Origin: Gemmatimonadota bacterium
Lineage (GTDB): Bacteria; Gemmatimonadota; Gemmatimonadetes; Gemmatimonadales; GWC2-71-9
DNA: 64,000 bases
Assembly (NCBI GenBank): GCA_029863245.1
Contig: JAOTVV010000003.1
Location: forward strand, 175,359 to 239,358
Reading direction: 5' to 3'
In this document: one piece after another, positions 6,829-15,484 of the stretch
Layout of the letters: each line of letters opens with the position of its first letter
How positions within the stretch are numbered: position 1 is the stretch's first letter
Translations under genes and position numbers: made by a program
Notes under the pieces: model-generated
Told to the model about the DNA's origin: nothing
What the model saw: the letters and a program-made list of their open reading frames with translations, nothing else
Database searches by the model: none

Positions 6829-9137
6829 CGGCTGACGGTGCGGCTGGCGGTCGGGAGGCCGTCCATGTGAGCGTCACGGGGGTCGTGCAAGGGGTGGGGT
6901 TCCGCCCCTTCGTGCACCGACTCGCATTGCGCTACCGGCTTGGCGGGTGGGTGCGCAACGAGGCGGGCGAGGTGCGAATCGAGGTAGAGGGTCCGAGCAC
7001 CGACGTGCAGGCTTTTGTGAATGCCCTGCGGACCGAGGCGCCACCACTCACGCAGATCGACGCGCTCGAAATCACCCGGACCTCGGTCAAGCACTGGACC
7101 GAGTTCCGGATCGTCCCCAGTGAGGATCAACCGGACCGGCGGCAGCCAGTGTCGCCCGACGTCGCGCTGTGTGCCGCATGCGAGCGTGAGCTGTTCGATC
7201 CTGCCAATCGCCGGCATCGGTATCCCTTCGTGACGTGCACCGACTGCGGTCCCCGCTTCACCGTGATCGAGGCGATACCGTATGACCGCGCGCGCACCAG
7301 CATGCGCGTGTTCCAGCAGTGTGCCGAGTGCCTCCGCGAGTACGATGAGCCTGCCGACCGGCGGTACCACTCGGAGAGCAACAGCTGTCCCGTCTGTGGT
7401 CCCAAGGTATGGCTCGAGATTCCGGGGACGGAAGGTGCTGTGGAGGAGGGGCAGGCCGCCATCGAAGGCGCCGCTCACGCGCTTGGCACGGGCCGCATCG
7501 TGGCGATTCGTGGGCTAGGTGGATTCCATCTGGCCGTCGATGCCACGGACGAAGCCCCAGTGGTCCGGCTGCGGGAGCGAAAGGGACGTGAGGCCAAGCC
7601 GCTGGCGATCATGGTGCGGACGGTAGACGATGCCCTGCGACTCGGCACGGTCCGCGCGAGTGAGGAACCGTTGCTGACGTCTCGTGAGCGACCCATTGTC
7701 GTCATCAAACGCCGCCGATCGTCGCGACTCGCACCGTCGGTGGCACCCGGGCTCGACAGCGTTGGCGTGATGACCGCCTACACGCCGCTCCATCAAATCC
7801 TCTTGGATCTCGTGCAACGACCGCTCGTCATGACCAGTGGAAATGTGAGTGAAGAGCCGATCGCTACCTCGAATTCCGATGCTCGCGCGCGGCTCGGTGA
7901 CATCGCTGATGCGTTTCTGTTGCACGACCGTGAGATCGTGGCGCGCTACGACGACTCGGTCGTACGGGTGGTCGACGATGTTCCGTTGTTCCTGCGCCGC
8001 GCTCGAGGATACGCACCACTCCCGCTCGAGATCCCCATTGCCGCTCCGGTACCACTCGTGGCGGTGGGCCCGCATCTCAAGAACACGTTTACGGTCGTGC
8101 ATGGAAATACCGCGTACGTCAGTCAGCACATCGGCGACCTGGAGAACCTGGAGACACTCGCGCACTTCCAGGAATCGCTGGCTTTGTTTCGTCGCTTGTT
8201 CCGGATCGAGCCCCGTGTCGCTGTGCGGGACCTCCATCCCGGTTACCTGTCGACGCGTGTGGCGGACGAGCTGGGATTGGGGCAGGTGATGTCTGTGCAA
8301 CATCATCATGCGCACGTGACGGCGGTGATGGCGGAGCACGGTCGAACCGAGCGGGTGGTGGGGGTCGCGTACGACGGGACGGGGTACGGGCAGGATGGTG
8401 CCGTCTGGGGTGCGGAGACGCTCGCTGCCGATCTGTGCACGTACGAGCGGGCCGGCCAACTCCGCTACGCGCCACTTCCCGGCGGCGACCTCGCGGTGCG
8501 ACGCCCGTGGCGGGTGGCGCTGGGCTACCTGTCGCTCGAGCCGAGCGAGCGTGAGGCATTCGCAGCCGCGTTCGATGGCGTCGACGAGGCGGAGCGGGCC
8601 CTCGCTGAGCAACAGATCGCACGGGGGCTCAATGCCCCGCTCGCGTCCTCCATGGGGCGACTGTTTGACGCGGCCGCGGCGGTGCTCGGCACGAGACAAG
8701 TGGCCTACTACGAAGGACAGGCAGCCATGGAGCTCGAGGCGCTGGCCGGGGAACGGAATGCGGACCCGTTCCCGTTTCCTTTGGACGAGGAAGACGGCGC
8801 GGTGGTAATGAATCCGATTCCGCTGCTCGTGGCGTTAGGAGAACGCCGCCGGGCGGGAGACGATGTGCGTGATCTGGCCGCGAGGTTCCATGAGAGCATC
8901 GCGGCGGCTACCATTGAAGTTGCCCGTCGCGTGGCTGACGGGACGGGACTCTCGACGGTCGCGCTGGGTGGGGGGGTGTTCCAGAACGCACGGCTCCTTG
9001 CAGCCGTGCAGCGCGGTCTCGAAGAAAGCATTCTCGAGGTGCTGGTGCCCCGACGGCTCAGCCCGAACGACGGGAGCATCAGCTACGGACAGGCGGCCTC
9101 GGCCGCCGCGCTTCTCGCGCGAGAGGGTTCATCCTGA
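6825..9137 (+). CDS. hypF: Carbamoyltransferase HypF
   Basis: A 770-residue enzyme that turns carbamoyl phosphate into carbamoyl-adenylate and transfers it to HypE, the source of the active-site cyanide ligands. Domains in order are acylphosphatase (VTGVVQGVGFRPFVHRLA, residues about 14-100), a zinc-finger block with four CxxC pairs (CAAC, CTDC, CAEC, CPVC), YrdC-like (GRIVAIRGLGGFHLA, KPLAIM) and a Kae1-like domain (HHHAHV, VAYDGTGYGQDG, ALGGGVFQN). Length is normal for the family. It starts at GTG 6825, overlapping the hypB TGA (GTGA). Confidence 0.95.
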   Translation: MTADGAAGGREAVHVSVTGVVQGVGFRPFVHRLALRYRLGGWVRNEAGEVRIEVEGPSTDVQAFVNALRTEAPPLTQIDALEITRTSVKHWTEFRIVPSEDQPDRRQPVSPDVALCAACERELFDPANRRHRYPFVTCTDCGPRFTVIEAIPYDRARTSMRVFQQCAECLREYDEPADRRYHSESNSCPVCGPKVWLEIPGTEGAVEEGQAAIEGAAHALGTGRIVAIRGLGGFHLAVDATDEAPVVRLRERKGREAKPLAIMVRTVDDALRLGTVRASEEPLLTSRERPIVVIKRRRSSRLAPSVAPGLDSVGVMTAYTPLHQILLDLVQRPLVMTSGNVSEEPIATSNSDARARLGDIADAFLLHDREIVARYDDSVVRVVDDVPLFLRRARGYAPLPLEIPIAAPVPLVAVGPHLKNTFTVVHGNTAYVSQHIGDLENLETLAHFQESLALFRRLFRIEPRVAVRDLHPGYLSTRVADELGLGQVMSVQHHHAHVTAVMAEHGRTERVVGVAYDGTGYGQDGAVWGAETLAADLCTYERAGQLRYAPLPGGDLAVRRPWRVALGYLSLEPSEREAFAAAFDGVDEAERALAEQQIARGLNAPLASSMGRLFDAAAAVLGTRQVAYYEGQAAMELEALAGERNADPFPFPLDEEDGAVVMNPIPLLVALGERRRAGDDVRDLAARFHESIAAATIEVARRVADGTGLSTVALGGGVFQNARLLAAVQRGLEESILEVLVPRRLSPNDGSISYGQAASAAALLAREGSS

Positions 9138-9150
9138 GGCGGTGTAGCGT

Positions 9151-9447
9151 ATGTGTCTAGGCATTCCGGGACGGATTACGGAGATTCGCGACGACGGCGG
9201 ACTGCGCATGGGCACGATCGACTTCGGCGGGGTCCGACGTGAGGTCTGCTTGGCCTACCTCGACGAAGACATCGCGGTGGGTGACTACGCCATCATCCAC
9301 GTGGGGTTCGCGATTTCGAAGGTCGATGAAGACGAAGCGAAGCGGACGTTTGAAGTGTTGAAGGAATTGAGCCAACTGGACGAGCTCGAGTGGATCGGCG
9401 AGGTCGCCGATAGCAGCCTCGAGCAACACGGCTCGGAGAGTGCGTGA
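9151..9447 (+). CDS. hypC: Hydrogenase assembly chaperone HypC
   Basis: A 98-residue chaperone that carries the Fe(CN)2CO unit with HypD and docks on the large subunit. The essential Cys2 is present in the N-terminal MCLGIPG. The OB-like body follows ([36 protein letters not shown]). The C-terminus is slightly longer than usual ([12 protein letters not shown]). It sits 13 nt after hypF, and its stop overlaps the GTG of hypD. Confidence 0.94.
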   Translation: MCLGIPGRITEIRDDGGLRMGTIDFGGVRREVCLAYLDEDIAVGDYAIIHVGFAISKVDEDEAKRTFEVLKELSQLDELEWIGEVADSSLEQHGSESA

Positions 9448-10547
9448 AATACCTCAGTGAATACCGCGACGGCGGTATCGCGCAGAAGCTAGCGCGGAAC
9501 ATCCAGGAAGCGGCGTCGCGCCGCTGGGTGCTGATGGAGGTGTGCGGTGGACAGACGCACACCATCGTCAAGCAAGGGATCGATGAGCTGCTGGGCGAGG
9601 CCGTGGAGATGATCCACGGGCCGGGATGCCCCGTGTGCGTCACGCCGCTCGAGCAGATCGACCGCGCTCTGTATTTGGCCGCTCAGCCCAATGTGATCTT
9701 CACGTCCTTTGGTGACATGCTGCGCGTGCCCGGCAGCGAGTGCGATCTGTTCCAGATCCGCGCTCGCGGTGGAGACGTGCGAATCGTGTACTCGCCGCTC
9801 GACGCGCTGGAGCTGGCACGGAAGAACCCCGATAAGGAAATCGTGTTCTTCGCCGTCGGATTCGAGACCACCGCACCGGCCAATGCGATGGCCGTGTGGC
9901 GTGCGCACGAGCTCGGCGTCACGAATTTCAGTGTCTTGGTCTCCCACGTCACGGTGCCACCAGCGATCGTGGCGCTCCTGGAATCGTCCGACAATCGGGT
10001 CGAGGCATTCCTCGCCGCCGGTCACGTCTGCACGGTGATGGGGTGGGAGGAGTACGAGCCGCTCGCGGCGACGTATCGGGTGCCCATTGTGGTGACGGGG
10101 TTCGAGCCCGTCGACATCCTCGAGGGTATCCTGATGGCCGTGCAGCAACTCGAGGCCGGACGCTACGAGGTGGAGAACCAGTATGTGCGCTCCGTGAAAC
10201 GCGAAGGTAATCGACTGGCGCAGGAATTCGTGCGCAAGGTCTTCCGGTTGGTCGACCGTCAGTGGCGGGGGATCGGCATGATCCCCGCGAGCGGGTTGGG
10301 CTTGCAGGAGGAGTTCGTCCAACATGATGCGGAGGCCAAGTTTGGCGCCTCGGTGATCACGGCCACGGAACCCGAGGAGTGCCGTGCGGGCGATGTCCTG
10401 CGCGGTAAGATCAAACCGCACGAGTGTGATGCATTCGGAAAGCTGTGCACACCCGAGCGTCCACTGGGTGCCTCGATGGTGTCGTCCGAGGGGGCCTGTG
10501 GCGCGTACTACAACTACGGTCGCTTCCGCAACGTGGCCGCTTCGTGA
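9444..10547 (+). CDS. hypD: Hydrogenase formation protein HypD
   Basis: A 367-residue [4Fe-4S] protein that, with HypC, is the scaffold for Fe(CN)2CO assembly. Characteristic motifs are [28 protein letters not shown] and VSHVTVPPA. The C-terminal cysteine region is [23 protein letters not shown] followed by [10 protein letters not shown]. It starts at GTG 9444, inside the hypC stop, and its own stop overlaps the start of hypE, so hypC, hypD and hypE are translated as one coupled set. Confidence 0.95.
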   Translation: MKYLSEYRDGGIAQKLARNIQEAASRRWVLMEVCGGQTHTIVKQGIDELLGEAVEMIHGPGCPVCVTPLEQIDRALYLAAQPNVIFTSFGDMLRVPGSECDLFQIRARGGDVRIVYSPLDALELARKNPDKEIVFFAVGFETTAPANAMAVWRAHELGVTNFSVLVSHVTVPPAIVALLESSDNRVEAFLAAGHVCTVMGWEEYEPLAATYRVPIVVTGFEPVDILEGILMAVQQLEAGRYEVENQYVRSVKREGNRLAQEFVRKVFRLVDRQWRGIGMIPASGLGLQEEFVQHDAEAKFGASVITATEPEECRAGDVLRGKIKPHECDAFGKLCTPERPLGASMVSSEGACGAYYNYGRFRNVAAS

Positions 10548-11605
10548 GTTTGACCGACCTCTCCCAGGGGCCGATCTGCCCGGTTCCTCGCAGCAATTAT
10601 CAGCAGGTCCAGCTCGGCCACGGCTCCGGTGGCAAGATGAGCGCGGCGCTGCTGCGTGAGCGGTTTCTCCCACATTTCGAGAACGAAGCGCTGGCGCAGT
10701 TGGGCGACGCCGCGGTGGTTAGTGTGACATCCGACCGACTCGCCATCTCCACCGACACGTTCGTGGTGCAGCCGCTCGAGTTTCCCGGCGGCAACATCGG
10801 CACGTTGGCCGTGCATGGCACCCTCAACGATCTGGCCATGATGGGGGCGCGCCCCCGCTACCTCTCGGCTGGCTTCGTGCTCGAGGAAGGACTGGCGTTC
10901 GACGTCTTGGATCGGATCGTGGCGGCCATGGCGAGGGCGGCACGCGAGGCGGGTGTGCCTGTCGTCACGGGTGACACCAAAGTGGTCGAGCGCGGCAAGG
11001 CGGACGGGGTGTTTATCAACACGACGGGGGTGGGAGAGCTCGATGCGGCGTTCCTACCGGCGCCGAAGAGCGCTCGAGTGGGCGACGTGGTGATCGTGAG
11101 CGGGCCGATCGGCCGGCACGGCATCGCGGTGATGGCGGTTCGGGAAGGGCTCGAGTTCGAAGTCGAACTGGAGAGCGATTCGGCCAACCTCGCACCGCTG
11201 GTCGAACGCCTGAGAGAGACGGTCGGGTCCGCCGTCCACGTACTGCGTGACCCGACGCGTGGCGGACTGGCGAGTGCCCTCAACGAGATTGCGGCGGCCG
11301 CTCGCGTAGGCATCGACCTCGAGGAAACCGCGATACCGATCCCGCCTCCTGTCACCGCCGCCTGTGAGATGCTGGGATTCGATCCGCTGTATGTCGCGAA
11401 CGAGGGGATCTTCGTGGCGCTCGTTGACGCCTCGCTGGCGGAGCAGGCTCTCGCGGCCGTGCGGGGCCACCCCTTGGGCGCCCATGCCACGGCGATCGGA
11501 CGCGTGGTGAGCGAGCATCCCGGGATCGTCGCGCTCAAGACGCGGATCGGTGGCACGCGAGTCGTGGACATGCTGCCCGGAGATCAGCTGCCCAGGATCT
11601 GTTAG
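10544..11605 (+). CDS. hypE: Carbamoyl dehydratase HypE
   Basis: The track extends this frame to 10445, but GTG 10544 overlaps the hypD stop (GTGA) and gives a normal 353-residue HypE. HypE dehydrates the carbamoyl group received from HypF to a thiocyanate on its C-terminal cysteine. The protein ends ...LPRIC, with the required terminal Cys. Other family marks are GHGSGGKMS near the N-terminus, STDTFVV, DPTRGG and EGIFVAL. It closes the hydrogenase operon, and no strong terminator is visible just after it. Confidence 0.95.
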   Translation: MSLTDLSQGPICPVPRSNYQQVQLGHGSGGKMSAALLRERFLPHFENEALAQLGDAAVVSVTSDRLAISTDTFVVQPLEFPGGNIGTLAVHGTLNDLAMMGARPRYLSAGFVLEEGLAFDVLDRIVAAMARAAREAGVPVVTGDTKVVERGKADGVFINTTGVGELDAAFLPAPKSARVGDVVIVSGPIGRHGIAVMAVREGLEFEVELESDSANLAPLVERLRETVGSAVHVLRDPTRGGLASALNEIAAAARVGIDLEETAIPIPPPVTAACEMLGFDPLYVANEGIFVALVDASLAEQALAAVRGHPLGAHATAIGRVVSEHPGIVALKTRIGGTRVVDMLPGDQLPRIC

Positions 11606-11652
11606 CTCGATTCTCCATCGCGGCCCTCCCGCCCCACCACTCGCGTCCGCGG

Positions 11653-12233
<581 letters not shown>

Positions 12234-12261
12234 GGTTCCTGACACTGCTCGGGCCATCAGA

Positions 12262-12306
12262 CAGTTGCCGTTTGCGTTGCCGTTTCTCCCGGCAAAGTCC
12301 GGCATC
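12262..12306 (+). repeat. 45-bp direct repeat, copy 1
   Basis: An exact 45-base match (by eye) to 14938-14982, beginning CAGTTGCCGTTTGCG. The two copies bracket the FG-GAP lipoprotein gene. Each copy contains an internal near-duplication of TTGCCGTTT. Confidence 0.85.
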
Positions 12307-12560
12307 GTACGCGCAGTGGTGCTCCTGCGTTTCTTCGCCTCGGCCGCTGGTAGGAGCCCCTTCCCCTGGCCATCCTGAAGGAAGCAGCCCAACTTGCAAA
12401 GCTTGACGCCCCGGCGCATCGCCCCCTACCGGACCACACCGAAGCCAAGAAGAGGGAATGGGCCCTATACCGGTCTACCAGGATGTGCCACATGAGACCG
12501 CTGCTTGAGTCTATCCACCGCCGTCTCGCGGCTGCTATCCGTCACGGTTGTGCCCCCGGC

Positions 12561-14870
12561 ATGACGCCAAGCATGTGTGGCGCTCGGCCCGGTCGAATCG
12601 TGGGGCGAGGCGTGATCACCTGGATGATGGTGGGGGCCTTCGTGGGCTGCGGGACTCCGCAGAAAGATACGCCGACTGAAGTGCGAAAAGCGTCGCCGGA
12701 AATCGAACCCCTGTCGGGCACGGCAAAGACCGCGGCAGAGCTGGCTGCGATCTATCGAGCGGCACTCAGGGAGCCGATGCGATACGGCCACCTGAACAGG
12801 AGGAGGGCGGAAGTGTGGCGTGCGGAAATCGCGCGCACCGAGGGTCCCGAGCAGTTCATGGCCCGCTATCAGTATGCCTCGGAATCGCTCTCCGCCGGCG
12901 ATGAGGGAACCGCTATTCGCGAGATCGAACGCCTGATGAAAGACCTCGGTCCGGAGGGCCGTGTCGTATCGCCGACGACGACACCTCTGTTTGAGCTGCT
13001 GGCCGTCGCCTATCTCCGGCTGGGTGAACGACAGAATCATCTGAACGATCCCGCTGGCGCCTCCATTCTCCCGCTCACGGCGAATGCTGTCCACACCAAG
13101 GAGGAGGGATCCCGTCGGGCAGTCTCGCTATACCGGCAGATTCTCGATCGCTATCCGCGTGACCTCCAAACACGGTGGCTGCTGAACATCGCCTACATGA
13201 CCCTTGGAATGTATCCTCGCGCTGTTCCGGCAGACATCCTCATCGAGGGGCTCGAAGCAAGCCCGGATACCGAGTATCCTCGCTTTCACAACGTCGCCCC
13301 GGCGCTGGGGGTGCATGTCGACGGCATCGCGGGCGGTGTATCTGTGGAGGACTTCAACGAGGACGGATTCCTCGACATCCTGGCAACCGCACGGGGATTG
13401 AACGATCCGCTACGCCTCTTCTTCGCCGACGGCCGGGGTGGGTTCGTCGATCATACGGGAGCGGCAGGTCTGAACGGCCTGGTGGGTGGACTGAACACCC
13501 TGCACGCGGACTACAACAACGACGGATACGAGGACGTGCTGATCGTTCGCGGCGGCTGGCTTGGTGCCTACGGCGCGCACCCGAATTCCCTGCTGAGAAA
13601 CAACGGCGACGGAACGTTCGAAGATGTCGCCGCGGGTGCAGGTCTGGTGTCCAAGCACCCGACGCAGACGGCGGCTTGGGGCGATTTCAACAACGACGGC
13701 TGGCTCGATCTCGTCATCGGCAATGAAGGCGGCGAGAATGGAGGCGGCTCAGGACGCCTCGAGTTGTATCTGAACAATGGGGACGAGACGTTCACCGAGA
13801 TCTCCGCTCGCGTAGGAATCGACGTCTTCGAATTCGTCAAGGCACTGGTGTGGGGCGATATCAACAATGATGGCCTCATCGACTTGTACGTCTCGGTACT
13901 GGACAAACCAAATCTGCTGTATCTCAATCGGGGTGGCGAAGCGCTGGAGGACTGGCGCTTCGAAGAAGTGGGGGCTGCGGCGGGAGTGCAGGACCCTGTC
14001 TTCAGCTTCCCAGTGTTCTTCTGGGATTACGACAATGACGGCTGGGAGGACCTCTTCGTTGCAAGCTTCGACGTTCCCCTCAGCTCCGGGTCAGCAGGGG
14101 AAATCGCAGCCGAGTATCTGGGATTACGCGCAAAGGGGCAGCGAAATCAGGTGTATCGCAACAATGGCGACGGAACGTTCACCGATGTCGCGCCGGATTT
14201 GGGACTTGACCTGAGCCTATGGGCCATGGGCATCAACTTCGGAGATCTGGACAACGACGGGTTTCCAGACATATACGTCGGCACGGGGACGCCTGACCTA
14301 CGCTCCATCATGCCAAACCGGATGTTTCTTAACGAGAACGGAACCCGATTTCGCGACATAACATTCGACGGTGGCTTTGGGCACATTCAGAAGGGTCATG
14401 CCATTGCCTTTGCCGATTTCGACCGCGACGGAGACCAGGATATCTACGCTGTCATGGGGGGTGCTGTGGAGGGAGAGCACTATCCAAATGCATTGTTCGA
14501 GAATCCCGGGTTTGGCAATGGCAACTCGTGGGTAGTCCTGCAGCTGGAAGGCCGCACGGCAAACCGCTCGGCCATAGGGGCGCGGATCAGATTGAGCGTA
14601 ACCGACCTGAATGGTGAGCAGCGAGTCATCTACCAGACGGTTTCTACAGGCGGCAGCTTCGGCGCGTCAAGTCTGCAGCAAGAGATTGGTCTGGGACAGA
14701 CCGAACGGATTGACGAACTGACGATCTCCTGGCCGAACCAGGCTCGGTCGGCTGATACCTATACCGATCTGCCGGTCAACAAGTACTACAGAATCATCGA
14801 GGGTCGACTCCCGGTGCCGTTGGATGTTGCGCCCCTTACGCTGAACGGAGAAGGTGAACGCCGCCCGTAA
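12561..14870 (+). CDS. Secreted FG-GAP/VCBS repeat lipoprotein with ASPIC/UnbV domain
   Basis: The track starts at 12483 (795 residues). ATG 12561 (769 residues) is likelier because a lipoprotein signal follows, with a lipobox ending at GAFVGC. A helical region comes next (residues about 55-230 of the protein) with TPR-like stretches. Six or so FG-GAP/VCBS beta-propeller blades follow, each with a calcium-type loop (DFNEDGFLD, DYNNDGYED, DFNNDGWLD, DINNDGLID, DYDNDGWED, DLDNDGFPD, DFDRDGDQD). The end is an ASPIC/UnbV module (NRSAIGARIRL, ELTISWPN). The partner is unknown; such proteins usually sit outside the cytoplasm. It stands alone between the 45-bp repeats, so it may have moved as a unit. 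A second, smaller ASPIC/UnbV protein is at 24021. Confidence 0.85.
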   Translation: MTPSMCGARPGRIVGRGVITWMMVGAFVGCGTPQKDTPTEVRKASPEIEPLSGTAKTAAELAAIYRAALREPMRYGHLNRRRAEVWRAEIARTEGPEQFMARYQYASESLSAGDEGTAIREIERLMKDLGPEGRVVSPTTTPLFELLAVAYLRLGERQNHLNDPAGASILPLTANAVHTKEEGSRRAVSLYRQILDRYPRDLQTRWLLNIAYMTLGMYPRAVPADILIEGLEASPDTEYPRFHNVAPALGVHVDGIAGGVSVEDFNEDGFLDILATARGLNDPLRLFFADGRGGFVDHTGAAGLNGLVGGLNTLHADYNNDGYEDVLIVRGGWLGAYGAHPNSLLRNNGDGTFEDVAAGAGLVSKHPTQTAAWGDFNNDGWLDLVIGNEGGENGGGSGRLELYLNNGDETFTEISARVGIDVFEFVKALVWGDINNDGLIDLYVSVLDKPNLLYLNRGGEALEDWRFEEVGAAAGVQDPVFSFPVFFWDYDNDGWEDLFVASFDVPLSSGSAGEIAAEYLGLRAKGQRNQVYRNNGDGTFTDVAPDLGLDLSLWAMGINFGDLDNDGFPDIYVGTGTPDLRSIMPNRMFLNENGTRFRDITFDGGFGHIQKGHAIAFADFDRDGDQDIYAVMGGAVEGEHYPNALFENPGFGNGNSWVVLQLEGRTANRSAIGARIRLSVTDLNGEQRVIYQTVSTGGSFGASSLQQEIGLGQTERIDELTISWPNQARSADTYTDLPVNKYYRIIEGRLPVPLDVAPLTLNGEGERRP

Positions 14871-14937
14871 GACACCGGCTGGACCGGTGTTCATTCAGGT
14901 CGGCGCTCGGTAAGCGCCGACGCCCCGCTTGCCCCGG

Positions 14938-14982
14938 CAGTTGCCGTTTGCGTTGCCGTTTCTCCCGGCAAAGTCCGGCATC
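14938..14982 (+). repeat. 45-bp direct repeat, copy 2
   Basis: Identical to 12262-12306. It lies 68 bp after the FG-GAP gene and about 85 bp before the 284-bp repeat that precedes the kinase, so the two repeat systems are next to each other. Confidence 0.85.
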
Positions 14983-15066
14983 AGACCCGGCAGAATGTCG
15001 TTGCCAACGCTCGAAAGCCCGCGAAATTCCGACATTATGCCGTTATTCCTATAGTTCCTGACCCGC

Positions 15067-15350
15067 ATGGGGTTGAGCGCAAGCGCCGATGCCTTTGCAT
15101 CGACGCTCGCATTCCTGCTCGCCGTCGCTAGCGCTCCGGCATCGCATCAGGGGGTCGCGGGTTGAATGAAGCACCGGCGGCGGCCGGTGCTTCCTTCCGC
15201 TCTGTTCGCGTCGCGCTTAGGGCGCTCGCTCACGTCGCGTGATCGGCGCGTCGGCAGCGGCCGACGCTTGATCCGCTCTCTCCCCGTCGGCCGCTCACGC
15301 GGCCTCAGGGTCGCACCGCGTCAAATCCCGCCGTCCCGACTGGCGGAAGT
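15067..15350 (+). repeat. 284-bp direct repeat upstream of the kinase, copy 1
   Basis: Matches 18117-18399 closely, nearly identical over the last 200 bases. It holds a perfect 11-bp hairpin (GAAGCACCGGC and its complement). It also has the two halves of a tRNA-like T arm: GGGTCGCGGGTT ends at 15163, and CAAATCCCGCCGTCCCGACT begins at 15322, with about 158 bp between. No full tRNA is present. The copies flank the kinase as a roughly 3-kb unit. ORFs called inside it (15166-15378, 18216-18491) are artefacts of the repeat. Confidence 0.8.
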
Positions 15351-15374
15351 ACCAGAACTACATGTAGTTACGAA

Positions 15375-15406
15375 ATGAGCGGTCCGTGAGTGGCCGCTCA
15401 TTTTTT
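15375..15406 (+). terminator. Rho-independent terminator-like hairpin
   Basis: ATGAGCGG pairs perfectly with CCGCTCAT (8 bp, 11-nt loop) and is followed by a run of six T. It lies between the 284-bp repeat and the kinase, so it would insulate the kinase from upstream transcription. The diverged copy near 11715 keeps the right arm but not the T run. Confidence 0.65.
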
Positions 15407-15470
15407 GTGCTTGTGTGCCAATAGTGTGCCAAATCCTGGTGGCGTTCTCGCCGGTTGGCAACGCGACGCC

Positions 15471-15476
15471 TATCTT
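15471..15476 (+). promoter_or_regulatory. Conserved TATCTT box just before the kinase ATG
   Basis: TATCTT sits 8 nt before ATG 15485 and 9 nt before the stub ATG 11816, while much of the sequence further upstream differs. No Shine-Dalgarno is seen in the gap. This spacing fits a -10 box giving a leaderless or nearly leaderless message. Confidence 0.4.
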
Positions 15477-15484
15477 TGCCAACC

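Noticed and set aside
15151-15341. Complete tRNA gene
   Set aside because: Only T-arm-like halves are visible, split by about 158 bp, with no matching 5' acceptor or anticodon arm.
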